A DNA stretch of 54,578 bases from Amycolatopsis thermalba (lineage in GTDB: Bacteria > Actinomycetota > Actinomycetes > Mycobacteriales > Pseudonocardiaceae), in NCBI RefSeq assembly GCF_003385215.1, contig NZ_PQHW01000041.1:1-54578 (forward strand). Direction: 5' to 3'. The notes beneath the pieces were generated by a model. It did not search any database. It was not told the DNA's origin and saw nothing but the letters and a program-made list of their open reading frames with translations. Position numbers and translations under genes: made by a program. Shown in pieces: positions 1 through 8,444 of the stretch (positions are counted from its first letter, which is position 1; each line of letters opens with the position of its first letter).

Positions 1-69
1 GGTAGCGCGGGGTGCGGGCGAGCCAGTCGCTCGCGGTGCTCGGCGAGTTCGCCCGCACCCCGCGCTACC
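1..69. repeat. Fold-back inverted repeat at the left end
   Basis: Bases 1-21 are the exact reverse complement of bases 49-69, with a 27-base loop between them. The right arm lies inside the conserved GH3 segment GEFARTPRYQGG, so the right arm is genuine coding sequence and the left arm is its inverted copy. Together with the similar structure at the right end, this looks like a contig-end artefact rather than a telomere. Confidence 0.85.
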
Positions 70-1235
70 AGGGCGGTGGCAGCTCGCAGATCACGCCGAC
101 GCGGCTCGACGGCGCCCTCACCGCGCTCGCCGGATCGGCGCCGGTGCGCTTCGCCCCCGGCTACGGCGACGTGGACGAGGCGGTCGCGCTCGCCGCGGAC
201 AGCGATGTCGCGCTGGTCTTCGTGGGCAGCGAGCACGAAACCGAGGGCGCCGACCGGGAAAGCCTGGACCTGCCCGCGACGCACCGCGAACTGATCGAGC
301 GCGTCGCGGCGGTGAATCCCCGCACGGTCGTGGTGCTGTCCAACGGCACCGTGGTGCTGACCCGCCCGTGGGAGGCCGCGGTGCCGGCGATCGTGGAGGG
401 CTGGCTGCTCGGCCAGGCCGGCGGCAGCGCGATCGCGGACGTCCTCTTCGGACGCGTCAATCCGTCCGGACGGCTCGCCGAGACCATCCCGGTCCGGCTC
501 GCCGACCATCCGTCCTTCCTGGACTTCCCCGGCGAGAACGGGCACGTGCGTTACGGCGAGGGGATCCACGTCGGCTACCGCGGCTTCGACGCCCGCGAGC
601 TGGAGGTGGCCTACCCGTTCGGTTTCGGGCTGTCGTACACCACGTTCGAGTACGGCGAGGCGCGCGCGACCGCGACGGACGCGGGCATCGAGGTGCGGGT
701 GCCGGTGACCAACACCGGCGACCGGGACGGGCGTGAAGTGGTGCAGGTGTACGTGAGCGTGCCGGGCTCGCGCGTGCGCCGCGCACCGCGGGAGCTGAAA
801 GCGTTCGCCAGCGTGCCGATCGCGGCGGGTGAGACGGCCGAGGTGGTGCTGCACATCGCCCGCGAGGACCTGGCCTACTGGGACACGCGCCTGCACCGGT
901 GGATCGTCGAGGGCGGCGAGTACCACTGCGCGGTCGGTTCGTCCTCACGCGACCTGCACACGACGGCGATGGCCGAGGTGACCGGCGACGACGTGCGGGT
1001 ACCGCTGACCGGGGAGTCCACAGTGGCCGAATGGTTCGCCGACCCACGCGGCGCCGAACTGCTGGGACAGGCCTTCGCCGCGGCCGCGGGCAGCGGCCCG
1101 ATCGGACGGCTGGTGGCCGACCCCGCGACGATCTCGCTGGTGGGCAGCCTGCCCCTGAGCCGGATGTCCGCCTTCCCGGGCAGCCCGCTGACCGCGGAAG
1201 CGCTGGCGAAACTGATCGCCGAAGTCAACGGGTGA
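3..1235 (+). CDS. GH3 beta-glucosidase, C-terminal part (truncated at left edge)
   Basis: This is the C-terminal half of a glycoside hydrolase family 3 enzyme, which removes beta-linked sugars from oligosaccharides or glycosides. The visible part starts at the GH3 C-terminal domain (GEFARTPRYQGGGSSQ, then VFVGSEHETEGADRESLDLP) and continues into a fibronectin-III-like domain at roughly residues 210-315 (EVVQVYVSVPG and AFASVPIAAGETAEV). The N-terminal barrel with the catalytic aspartate lies outside the window. An apparent GTG start at base 12 falls in the inverted end repeat and is not the real start. The gene ends at a strong hairpin. The family call is firm; the sugar specificity cannot be read. 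Confidence 0.9.
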
Positions 1236-1238
1236 ACA

Positions 1239-1277
1239 CGGACGGCCCGGCGCCCCCGTCGGGCGCCGGGCCGTCCG
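1239..1277. terminator. Bidirectional hairpin terminator between convergent genes
   Basis: A perfect 16-bp stem (CGGACGGCCCGGCGCC and its complement) with a 7-base loop sits between the GH3 stop and the stop of the alcohol dehydrogenase on the other strand. There is no U-tract, as is common in actinomycetes. Confidence 0.8.
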
Positions 1278-1282
1278 CCGTC

Positions 1283-2407
1283 TCAGTCGAAGACCACCAG
1301 GCCGCGGATGTTGCGGCCGGCGTGCATGTCCTCGTACGCCTGCGCCACCTCGTCGAGGCGGTACTCCGTCGTGATCAGCTCGTCGAGCTTGAGCTGGCCC
1401 GCCTGGTACATGCGCAGCAGGTTGGGGATGTCGCGGCGCGGGTTGGACTCGCCGAACAGCGAGCCCTGCAGCCGCTTCTGCATGAGCGTCAGGTCGCCCA
1501 GCGCGATCGGCGCCCCGGCCTCGGTGATGTTGCCCAGCCCGGTCAGCACGACCGTCCCGGCCTTGCGGATCGACGCCAGCGCCTGGCCCACGTGATCACC
1601 CTGCACGACACCGATGGTGACGATGGTGGCGTCCGCGCCCTGCCCGTTGGTCAGCGACCGAGCGAAGTCGGCCGCCTCCTCGATCGTGGCGAACGCGTGC
1701 GTCGCGCCGAACACCTTCGCCTTGTCGCGCTTGAACTGCACCGGGTCCACGGCGATGATCGTCTTCGCGCCGGCGTGCGCCGCGCCCTGCAGGGCGTTCG
1801 CGCCGATCCCGCCGATGCCCATCACGATCACCGTCGCGCCGGGCTTGATGTTCGCCGAGTTCACCGCCGAACCCCACCCGGTCGGCACGCCGCAGCCGAC
1901 CAGCGCGGCGGCCTTGAGCGGGATGTCCTTGCCGATCTTGACCACCGAGTCGACCGACGCGGTGGTGTACTCGGCGAACGTCGAGATGCCGCACTGCTGC
2001 CCGACCGGGTTGCCGTTCTCGGTCATCCGGAAGCTCGCCGGGTCGTCCGCGCGCGCCCCGGTCAGCAGCGACGCGCCCAGGTCGCACAGGTTGGACAGCC
2101 CCTGCGCACAGAACTCGCACTTGCCGCACGCGGGCAGGAACGAGAACACGACGTGGTCGCCGACCTCGTAGCCGGGCGTGTTCGGCCCGACCGCGGTGAC
2201 GACACCGGCGCCCTCGTGCCCGCCGACGTACGGGTAGACGGCGACCGGCACGTCACCGGTGGCGACGTGGTCGTCGGAGTGGCACAGGCCGGACGCGGCG
2301 AGCTTGACGGTGACCTCGCCCTGGCGCGGGTCGTCCAGCTCCACGGTGGCGGTCTCGTAGGTGCCGGGGGCCTGGCGGACCAGGGACACCTTGGTGGTGA
2401 TGGGCAT
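1283..2407 (-). CDS. NDMA-dependent (zinc) alcohol dehydrogenase
   Basis: A 374-residue medium-chain zinc alcohol dehydrogenase that oxidises an alcohol to an aldehyde. It most resembles the actinobacterial NDMA-dependent group, which carries a tightly bound nicotinamide cofactor. Visible motifs are the catalytic-zinc segment GLCHSDDH and GHEGAG, the four-cysteine structural-zinc lobe CGKCEFCAQGLSNLC, VGCGVPTGWGSA, and the nucleotide-binding GIGGIG. The open frame extends 42 codons further upstream, but the ATG at 2407 follows GAGGAG at good spacing and begins with the family-like MPITTKVSLV, so the shorter form is chosen. It lies 29 bases downstream of an aldehyde dehydrogenase in the same direction, so the pair probably oxidises an alcohol to an acid. 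The substrate is unknown. Confidence 0.88.
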   Translation of the reverse strand: MPITTKVSLVRQAPGTYETATVELDDPRQGEVTVKLAASGLCHSDDHVATGDVPVAVYPYVGGHEGAGVVTAVGPNTPGYEVGDHVVFSFLPACGKCEFCAQGLSNLCDLGASLLTGARADDPASFRMTENGNPVGQQCGISTFAEYTTASVDSVVKIGKDIPLKAAALVGCGVPTGWGSAVNSANIKPGATVIVMGIGGIGANALQGAAHAGAKTIIAVDPVQFKRDKAKVFGATHAFATIEEAADFARSLTNGQGADATIVTIGVVQGDHVGQALASIRKAGTVVLTGLGNITEAGAPIALGDLTLMQKRLQGSLFGESNPRRDIPNLLRMYQAGQLKLDELITTEYRLDEVAQAYEDMHAGRNIRGLVVFD

Positions 2408-2436
2408 GCTTCGCTCCTCCTCGAGCCGAAGTGTCC

Positions 2437-3891
2437 TCAAAGGACTACGGTGACGACCTTTTCCTCGGTGTTGGCGAGGATTCCGCTCCAGCCCAGCTCG
2501 CGGCCGACGCCACTGGACTTCATGCCGCCCCACGGCAGGGCCGCGTCGATCGGCGCCCAGCCGTTCACGCCGACCGCACCGGCGCGGACCTGCCCGGCCA
2601 GGGTGTGCGCGGCGCTGACGTCACGCGTCCAGATGGTGGCGGCGAGGCCGTAGGTGGTGGTGTTGGCGATGCGGACGGCCTCTTCCGGGTCGTCGAACGG
2701 GATCACCGAGCCGACCGGGCCGAAGATCTCCTCGCGCGCGATCGTCATGTCGTTGTGCACGTCGGCGAAGATGGTCGGCTGGACGAAGAAGCCGGGCCGC
2801 TCGGGGCGGCCGCCGCCGGCGACGAGCCGGGCGCCCTCGGCGCGGCCCTTCTCGATGTAGCCGAGGACGCGCTCCTGCTGCTTCTTGTTGACCAGCGCGC
2901 CCATCGTGGTGGCCGGGTCGAGCGGGTCGCCGAGGACCTGCTGGTTGGCGGCGCCGGCGAGGGCGTCGACCACGTCGGAGTACAGCGAGCGGTGCACGAG
3001 CACGCGGGTGCCGGCCGCGCAGACCTGGCCCTGGTTGAAGAACAGGCCCATCGCGGTGCCGCCGATGGCCGCTTCGAGGTCGGCGTCGGCGAGGATGATC
3101 TGCGGTGACTTGCCGCCCAGCTCCAGGGTGATGCGCTTGAACGACCGGGCCGCGGCGACGCCGACGTGGCGGCCGACCTCGGGGCTGCCGGTGAAGCTGA
3201 TCTTGTCGACGTCCGGGTGGTCGACGAGCGCCTGGCCGGTGACCTCGCCCAGGCCGGGCAGGACGCTGACCACGCCGTCGGGCAGGCCGGCCTCCTTCAG
3301 CAGCTTGGCCAGGTGCAGGATCGACAGCGGCGCGTCCTCCGGCGGCTTGACCACGACGGTGTTGCCGGCGGCCAGCGCGGGCGCGAGCTTCCACGCGGTG
3401 ATCATCAGCGGGGTGTTCCACGGGATGATCGCGGCGATCACGCCGACGGGTTCGCGGCGGGTGTAGGAGTGGGTGGGGCGGCCCAGGTAGCCGTCGGTGG
3501 GGATGACCTGGCCGGTGATCTTGTCCGCCCAGCCGGCGAAGTGGCGGAACGTGCGGGCGGCGTTGGGCATGTCGAGCACGGCCGGCTGGCCGAGGGGCTT
3601 GCCGATGTCGAGGGCTTCGAGGCGGGCCAGCAGCTCGGCGTCGCGGTCGATCAGGTCGGCGACGCGGTTGAGGATCCGGCCGCGCTGCGAGCCGGGCAGG
3701 GCGGCCCACTCCCCCGACAGCTGGGCGCGGGCGGCGGCGACGGCGGCGTCCACGTCCTGCGGCGACGCGGCGGCGACGTCGGCCAGCTTCTCCTCGGTCG
3801 CCGGGTTGAGGTCGGCGAACGTGCCCCCGGTGCCGTCGCGCCACTGGCCGGCTAGGAAGAGCTGGCTGGGGAAGGTCTCGGTGGTGGTCAC
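2437..3891 (-). CDS. NAD-dependent aldehyde dehydrogenase
   Basis: A 484-residue aldehyde dehydrogenase superfamily member that oxidises an aldehyde to a carboxylate. It shows the cofactor and catalytic signatures in order: IIPWNTPLM, KPPEDAPLS, SFTGSPEVG, the general-base glutamate in ELGGKSPQII, and the nucleophile Cys291 in NQGQVCAAG, then EEIFGPV and the C-terminal GGMKSSGVGRE. A GTG start at 3891 preceded by GAGGAG with 8-base spacing is preferred over an upstream in-frame start. It is the first gene of an ALDH-ADH pair. Two tandem direct repeats at 3976-4018, just upstream, may be the binding site of the nearby AraC regulator. Confidence 0.9.
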   Translation of the reverse strand: MTTTETFPSQLFLAGQWRDGTGGTFADLNPATEEKLADVAAASPQDVDAAVAAARAQLSGEWAALPGSQRGRILNRVADLIDRDAELLARLEALDIGKPLGQPAVLDMPNAARTFRHFAGWADKITGQVIPTDGYLGRPTHSYTRREPVGVIAAIIPWNTPLMITAWKLAPALAAGNTVVVKPPEDAPLSILHLAKLLKEAGLPDGVVSVLPGLGEVTGQALVDHPDVDKISFTGSPEVGRHVGVAAARSFKRITLELGGKSPQIILADADLEAAIGGTAMGLFFNQGQVCAAGTRVLVHRSLYSDVVDALAGAANQQVLGDPLDPATTMGALVNKKQQERVLGYIEKGRAEGARLVAGGGRPERPGFFVQPTIFADVHNDMTIAREEIFGPVGSVIPFDDPEEAVRIANTTTYGLAATIWTRDVSAAHTLAGQVRAGAVGVNGWAPIDAALPWGGMKSSGVGRELGWSGILANTEEKVVTVVL

Positions 3892-3975
3892 GGGCGGTGC
3901 TCCTCGGCGATCGGCGTCGATCACGACCCGGACGGGTCGCCTGCCCCGAGGATGCGGCACGTCACACCGGCCGGT

Positions 3976-4018
3976 CTTGCGTCTGCGCGCACGGCTCTTG
4001 TGCCTGCGCGCACCGGCT
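3976..4018. promoter_or_regulatory. Tandem 21/22-bp direct repeat upstream of the ALDH-ADH genes
   Basis: Two head-to-tail copies (3976-3996 and 3997-4018) share the core CTGCGCGCAC with nearly identical flanks. They lie 85-127 bases upstream of the aldehyde dehydrogenase start, directly after the ATPase gene. AraC-family activators typically bind tandem direct repeats of about this length, and an araC-type gene is encoded just upstream. The assignment to that regulator is inference. Confidence 0.4.
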
Positions 4019-4761
4019 CACTCCCCGGCGAGGAGATACCGCAGGTACCGCTGCGGCGCGGCGAGGAAATCCCGCGTCAGGCGCACCGGCAGGGCGTCCT
4101 CGTAATCGACCTGCTCGATCTCCCCGCTGTCGCCGATCTCGTAGATCGTGGCACCGGGCAGCGCGAGCAGGATCGGGGAATGCGTGGCCGCCACGATCTG
4201 GCTGCCCTGCTCGGCGAGTTCCGCCAGCCGCGCCAGCACCGCCAGGCACCCGCGCACCGACAGCGCCGCCTCCGGCTCGTCCAGCAGGTACAGGCCGTGC
4301 GGACCGAACCGGTGCGTCACCAGGTCCAGGAACGACTCCCCGTGCGAGCGTTCGTGCGGCGAAACGCCCCCGTAGGCGGGCAGCAGGGGCGGCGATCCCG
4401 GGTCGCGGTCGAGGCGCTCGATCTCGGAGGCCACGTTGTAGTAGGACTCGGCGCGCAGGAAGAACCCGGTGCGCGGCTTGACGGCGCCCCAGGTCAGGAC
4501 CAGGTGGTCGCCCAGGGTGGACTCGCTCGCGCGGGTCGCGAACCGGAAGTTCCGGCTGCCGCCCTCGGGGTTGAAGCCCGCGGCCACCGCCAGCGCCTCG
4601 ACCAGGGTGGACTTGCCGCTGCCGTTCCCGCCGACCAGGAAGGTCACCCCGGGTGCCAGCGGCAGGCCGCCGGAGCGGGACAGGTGCGCCACCGCGGGCA
4701 GGGTGAACGGGTAGCGCCCGCCGTCCGCGTCCGGGGCCAGCCGGACCCGCTGCACGAACAC
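4018..4761 (-). CDS. AAA family ATPase (ABC/SMC-like P-loop ATPase)
   Basis: A 247-residue cytoplasmic P-loop ATPase. Walker A is GGNGSGKST (about residues 44-52), the signature-like SHGES lies near residue 140, Walker B is LYLLDEPEAAL (about 157-167), and a switch histidine sits in AATHSP. It belongs to the small stand-alone AAA_21/AAA_23-like ATPases, whose roles are poorly defined. No nuclease or membrane partner is encoded beside it, so it is not an obvious defence or transport pair. The GTG start lies 9 bases after the AraC stop without a clear ribosome binding site, consistent with translational coupling. Biological role unknown. Confidence 0.75.
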   Translation of the reverse strand: MFVQRVRLAPDADGGRYPFTLPAVAHLSRSGGLPLAPGVTFLVGGNGSGKSTLVEALAVAAGFNPEGGSRNFRFATRASESTLGDHLVLTWGAVKPRTGFFLRAESYYNVASEIERLDRDPGSPPLLPAYGGVSPHERSHGESFLDLVTHRFGPHGLYLLDEPEAALSVRGCLAVLARLAELAEQGSQIVAATHSPILLALPGATIYEIGDSGEIEQVDYEDALPVRLTRDFLAAPQRYLRYLLAGE

Positions 4762-4770
4762 CGGCGTCCG

Positions 4771-5700
4771 CTACCCCGCCACCAGCTGCGCCCGGTGCTC
4801 CCGCGGCGTGCGGCCGTACCGGGCGCGGAAGGTGCGGCTGAACTGCGCCGCGTCGACCAGGCCCCACGACGCCGCGATCGCCGCCACCGGGCGGGTCGCC
4901 AGGGCCGGGTCGGCCAGGTCGTGCCAGCACCGCTCCAGCCGGCGGTCCCGGATCCAGCCGGTGATCGTCGCGCCGCGGCGTTCGAACAGCTTCTGCAGCT
5001 GGCGCAGCGACACGTGCACCGCGGCGGCCACCTCGGCCGGGCACAGCCCCGGGTCGGACAGGTGCTCCTCGATGTAGCGCTGCGCGGCCGTCACCACCGT
5101 GTCCGCCGGTGGCTCGCCCTGCGCGGCGAAACACGCGGCCAGCATGTCCACCGCGGCATCGGACAGGAAAGCCGCCTCCGGCCCGGGCTGGGCCACCCGC
5201 GGATCCAGCCCCCGCAGCAACGCCGACGTCAGCGCGCCACTGCCACCCGAGCCGGGGATCGTCACGGCGGTCAGATCGTCCACCCGGGGCGCCCGCGGCT
5301 TCAGCCGGCGCCGCGGCACGACCAGCACCAGCATCTCGAAGTCGTCGTCGAAGACCAGGTCGTAGGGCCGGTTCGTGTCGTACACCGTCAGATCGCCGGG
5401 CGCCAGCCGCGCGGTGCGGCCGTCCTGCTGGACGACGCCGTGCCCGCGCAGCTGCAGCCCCACCTTGTAGAGGTCGCCGGCCCCGCGCCGGATCAGGCTC
5501 CGGGTCCGGCGGGTGACCTGGCGCGTCGAGCTGACGACGGACACCTGCAGGTCGGCCATCGGGCGGGCGGCCACCCGCCCGTGGAACCGGTTCCCGATCG
5601 CGACGACGTCCAGCGGCACGAACGCGCGGGCCAGCAGGTCGCGCCAGGACTCCAAGCTCGTCGTGGTGCCGGCGTCCAGCGTCATCGGGAACGCGCCCAC
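4771..5700 (-). CDS. AraC family transcriptional regulator
   Basis: A 309-residue regulator. The N-terminal part (about 30-190) resembles the AraC-binding-like domain with APGDLTVYDTNRPYDLVF. The C-terminal part (about 205-305) is a double helix-turn-helix AraC DNA-binding domain containing VAAAVHVSLRQLQKLFERRG and AASWGLVDAAQFSRTFRARYGRTPREHR. The GTG start at 5700 follows a GGAGG motif at 7-base spacing. It leads a minus-strand run with the ATPase and then the aldehyde and alcohol dehydrogenases, so it is a plausible activator of alcohol oxidation. The inducer is unknown. Confidence 0.85.
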   Translation of the reverse strand: MGAFPMTLDAGTTTSLESWRDLLARAFVPLDVVAIGNRFHGRVAARPMADLQVSVVSSTRQVTRRTRSLIRRGAGDLYKVGLQLRGHGVVQQDGRTARLAPGDLTVYDTNRPYDLVFDDDFEMLVLVVPRRRLKPRAPRVDDLTAVTIPGSGGSGALTSALLRGLDPRVAQPGPEAAFLSDAAVDMLAACFAAQGEPPADTVVTAAQRYIEEHLSDPGLCPAEVAAAVHVSLRQLQKLFERRGATITGWIRDRRLERCWHDLADPALATRPVAAIAASWGLVDAAQFSRTFRARYGRTPREHRAQLVAG

Positions 5701-5773
5701 CTCGGCCTCCTCGCCTCGAATTACCGAACGTCCGGTCGGGTTGGCGTCATGGTACGTGCCGGCGTGCCGGGCG

Positions 5774-7081
5774 TCACCCTCCCGCCGCAGTCGGCACCGG
5801 CGAGGCGTCGCGGCGGCGCAGGTGCTCCGGCTCGGCGATGAACCGCGCGCCCAGCACCGACAGCAGGCACAACAGCCCGCACACCAGCGCGATCGGCCAG
5901 GTCTGCCCGCCGGACGCCGAGGTCAGCGCGGCCGCCACGAACGGGATGCACCCGCCGACGAGCGCGCCCGCGATCTCGCGCGTGAACGTCACGCCGGTGT
6001 AGCGGTAGCCGACCGGGAACAGCTCGGACATCATCGTCGCCTGCGAGGCCAGCGTCAGGTCGTTGCACAGGGTGTAGAGCATCACCAGCGCCGCCCAGAT
6101 CACCACCGGCGTGCCGGTGTCGAGCAGGAAGAAGAACGGGTAGAACAGCAGCGCCGCCGCGGTCGCGCCGGTCATCATCACCGGCCGCCGCCCGAACCGG
6201 TCGCACAGCCAGCCCGCGGTGGGCACGGTGACCACCTTGAGCGCGTTGGCGATGACGATGCCGAGCAGCCCCACCCACGCCGCGGTGCCGACCTCCTTCG
6301 ACAGGTAGCTCAGCGCGTACACCGAGGGCAGGTAGCTGATCACGTTGGGCGCGACGGAGATCAGCATGCCGGGCAGGATCTTCCGCCCGGACGTGGCGAA
6401 CAGCGCCCGCAGCGGCGCCCGCGTGCTGTGGCCCTCCTTCTTGGCGCGCTCGAACTCGGGGCTGTCCGGCACCTTGAGCCGCACGATCACGCCGGCGACG
6501 CCGACCAGGCAGCTGAGCAGGAACGGGATCCGCCAGCCCCAGCCGGTGAAGTCCGCATCGGACATCAGCGCCGAGGTCAGGAAGAACACGCCGGTCGCCA
6601 CCAGCGAGCCGACCGCGTTGCCCAGCGTGGGCGCGCTGGCGTTGATGCCGCGTGCCCTGGTCTCGGCGTGCTCGGCGGACAGCAGCATCGCCCCCGCGTA
6701 CTCGCCACCGGCGCCCAGGCCCTGCACCACCCGCAGCAGCACCAGCGCGACCGGCGCGAACACGCCGGCGGTGGCGTAGCTGGGCAGCAGGCCGATCAGC
6801 GTGGACGCCACGGCCATCACCATCAGGGTCACGAACAGCATCGTGCGGCGCCCGACGCGGTCGCCGAGGATGCCGATGATCACGCCGCCGACCGGGCGGG
6901 CGAAGAAGCCGACGGCGAACGTGGCCAGCGACGACAGGGTCGCGACGACCGGATCACCGGAGGGGAAGAACACCTGCGGCAGCACGAGGGCGGCGGCCGT
7001 GCCGTAGAGGGAGAAGTCGTACCACTCGAGTGCCGTGCCCACGGTCGAGCCCACCGTGGCCCGGCTGATCCGGAGTCTCAT
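5774..7081 (-). CDS. MFS transporter, metabolite:H+ symporter (MHS) type
   Basis: A 435-residue inner-membrane transporter with about 12 hydrophobic segments. The start GTALEWYDFSLYGTAAALVLP, the loop GDRVGRRTMLF and FARPVGG are typical of the MHS group, which imports small organic acids or zwitterions with protons. It is divergent from two uncharacterised genes and a LacI regulator. Two inverted copies of one operator-like palindrome sit in the shared promoter region, so this transporter is probably the uptake arm of that locus. The start ATG at 7081 follows GAAGGG. The substrate cannot be read from sequence. Confidence 0.85.
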   Translation of the reverse strand: MRLRISRATVGSTVGTALEWYDFSLYGTAAALVLPQVFFPSGDPVVATLSSLATFAVGFFARPVGGVIIGILGDRVGRRTMLFVTLMVMAVASTLIGLLPSYATAGVFAPVALVLLRVVQGLGAGGEYAGAMLLSAEHAETRARGINASAPTLGNAVGSLVATGVFFLTSALMSDADFTGWGWRIPFLLSCLVGVAGVIVRLKVPDSPEFERAKKEGHSTRAPLRALFATSGRKILPGMLISVAPNVISYLPSVYALSYLSKEVGTAAWVGLLGIVIANALKVVTVPTAGWLCDRFGRRPVMMTGATAAALLFYPFFFLLDTGTPVVIWAALVMLYTLCNDLTLASQATMMSELFPVGYRYTGVTFTREIAGALVGGCIPFVAAALTSASGGQTWPIALVCGLLCLLSVLGARFIAEPEHLRRRDASPVPTAAGG

Positions 7082-7114
7082 CGCCGACCCTTCGTTGCGT
7101 CTCGCGAACGTCTA

Positions 7115-7204
7115 CATTAACGTTCATGGTGGCGACAGGCTACGAGTTCGCTTTCCCTGCGGTCAAGAGACAAGGAACCGCTTTGACTTACATGAACGTT
7201 AATG
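7115..7204. promoter_or_regulatory. Two inverted copies of a LacI-like operator between divergent genes
   Basis: CATTAACGTTCATG at 7115-7128 is repeated exactly, in inverted orientation, at 7191-7204. Each copy has the central AACGTT expected of LacI-family operators, and a LacI regulator is encoded at 8445. The second copy overlaps the start codon region of the gene at 7183, and the first lies just upstream of the transporter. Binding of a tetramer or two dimers could loop the DNA and silence both directions. Identity of the binding protein is inference. Confidence 0.6.
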
Positions 7205-8097
7205 AGACGGCGCTGGCGAAGTACAACCCGCTGTCCCGGGTGCTGTGCTTCGACCGGTTCGACTCCACCACGCACGGCTGGACCGAGCTGCTCGGCAACT
7301 ACGACGGGCGCGGCGACCTGGACACCGTGGACGACCACATGCGCGACTTCCGCCCGCCGCAGCTGTCCTCGTGCACGTTCTTCGACGTGGGCACGCACGG
7401 GACGCTGAGCGGCAACTACGCGCTCAAGCTCGCGACCCGCCCCTACCCCGGCCACACCGCGACCGGCATCCGCCGCCTGACGATGGCCGGCCGCGGCCGC
7501 GTGCGGATCGAGACCCACTTCGCGTTCAAGGCCGAGGCCACCGTGGGGCACGAGGCGCCCGCGTCGGTGCACTGGGACGGCAACCGGCACCCGTCGGAGT
7601 CGCAGTTCGGCGCGTTCACCGTCGCCACCGACATCTGCTCGGACGGCGGCCTGCGCTACCACAACGTCATCCGCTACCAGAACACCAACCTGGACGGCGA
7701 GATGACGAACCGCTGGATGTACCCGGTGGTGCCGGAGCCGACGCCGCGCGACCACCAGGAGGGCAAGTTCGCCCTGCCCTACGCCGCCGACTTCACCGCG
7801 CCGGACCCGGACGACTGGCGCACCTTCGGCGAGCCGCTGGAGATGTGCGTCAACGAGGTGCCGACCAAGATCAACTGGCACTACCTGCGGTGGGACATCG
7901 ACACCAGCACGCGGTCCAATGTGGAGCTCCAGCTCAACGACCGCGTGATGGACATGCGCGACGTGCCGGTGCCGCCGTACCCGGACCGCTACGGCACGCT
8001 GGACAACCTGCTCAACTTCTACTTCTCGGTCCGCACGCACTGCGGCGTGCGCAACTTCCTGTTCCTGGACTCGGTCCTGATCTCGGTGGAGTGGTGA
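7183..8097 (+). CDS. Uncharacterised protein, about 304 aa, beta-rich, no signal peptide
   Basis: I do not recognise an enzyme family with certainty; it may belong to one of the DUF6772-like uncharacterised families. It is soluble, rich in aromatic and acidic residues, and has the feel of a beta-sandwich (FDRFDSTTHGW, then RVRIETHFAFKAEA, NWHYLRWDIDT and a closing NFLFLDSVLISVEW). An AAGGA motif sits 6 bases before a TTG at 7183, so that start is chosen; the ATG at 7192 and an ATG at 7126 are alternatives. It is followed after 8 bases by a 107-residue partner and then by a LacI regulator. The context suggests a role in sensing or processing whatever the divergent MHS transporter imports. Confidence 0.6.
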   Translation: MTYMNVNETALAKYNPLSRVLCFDRFDSTTHGWTELLGNYDGRGDLDTVDDHMRDFRPPQLSSCTFFDVGTHGTLSGNYALKLATRPYPGHTATGIRRLTMAGRGRVRIETHFAFKAEATVGHEAPASVHWDGNRHPSESQFGAFTVATDICSDGGLRYHNVIRYQNTNLDGEMTNRWMYPVVPEPTPRDHQEGKFALPYAADFTAPDPDDWRTFGEPLEMCVNEVPTKINWHYLRWDIDTSTRSNVELQLNDRVMDMRDVPVPPYPDRYGTLDNLLNFYFSVRTHCGVRNFLFLDSVLISVEW

Positions 8098-8105
8098 GGC
8101 ACGAC

Positions 8106-8429
8106 ATGCGCTCGACGATGACGGCTGTGCTGGAACGCAACACCGTGGTGCGCGAGGACTTCGCGACCGAACCGTACGAACTCCCGTGGGCGGCCGAGGC
8201 CCGGTTCTTCGTGCAGGCGCTGGAGGCGGACGGCCCGCTGGTCTTCCGCACCGAGATCTCCCCGGACGGGCTGCACTGGTGCCCGCTGGACGAGGCCGAG
8301 CACCGCATCGACTCCCCCGGCCTGATCACCTGGCCGGTGAGCGGGTTCGGGCAGTGGCTGCGGGTGAGCTGCACCGTGGGTCCCGGCGCGACCGGGAAGC
8401 TGCGCATCTATCTTGTTGGCAAGGGTTGA
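8106..8429 (+). CDS. Uncharacterised small protein, 107 aa
   Basis: A short soluble protein with alternating beta-strand pattern (ARFFVQALEADGPLVFRTEISPDG, split here only for description, then WLRVSCTVGPGA and KLRIYLVGKG). The segment SPDGLHW resembles loops in small carbohydrate-binding or fibronectin-like modules, but I cannot assign a family. It starts 8 bases after the 304-residue protein and ends 15 bases before the LacI gene, so the three are one transcription unit. A second in-frame ATG at 8118 is possible. Function unknown; likely partner of the preceding protein. Confidence 0.6.
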   Translation: MRSTMTAVLERNTVVREDFATEPYELPWAAEARFFVQALEADGPLVFRTEISPDGLHWCPLDEAEHRIDSPGLITWPVSGFGQWLRVSCTVGPGATGKLRIYLVGKG

Positions 8430-8444
8430 TCCGGAGGTCGGCTG

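Noticed and set aside
4018..4761. Anti-phage ATPase-nuclease system
   Set aside because: The ATPase stands between an AraC regulator and metabolic dehydrogenases with no nuclease, reverse transcriptase or toxin partner.
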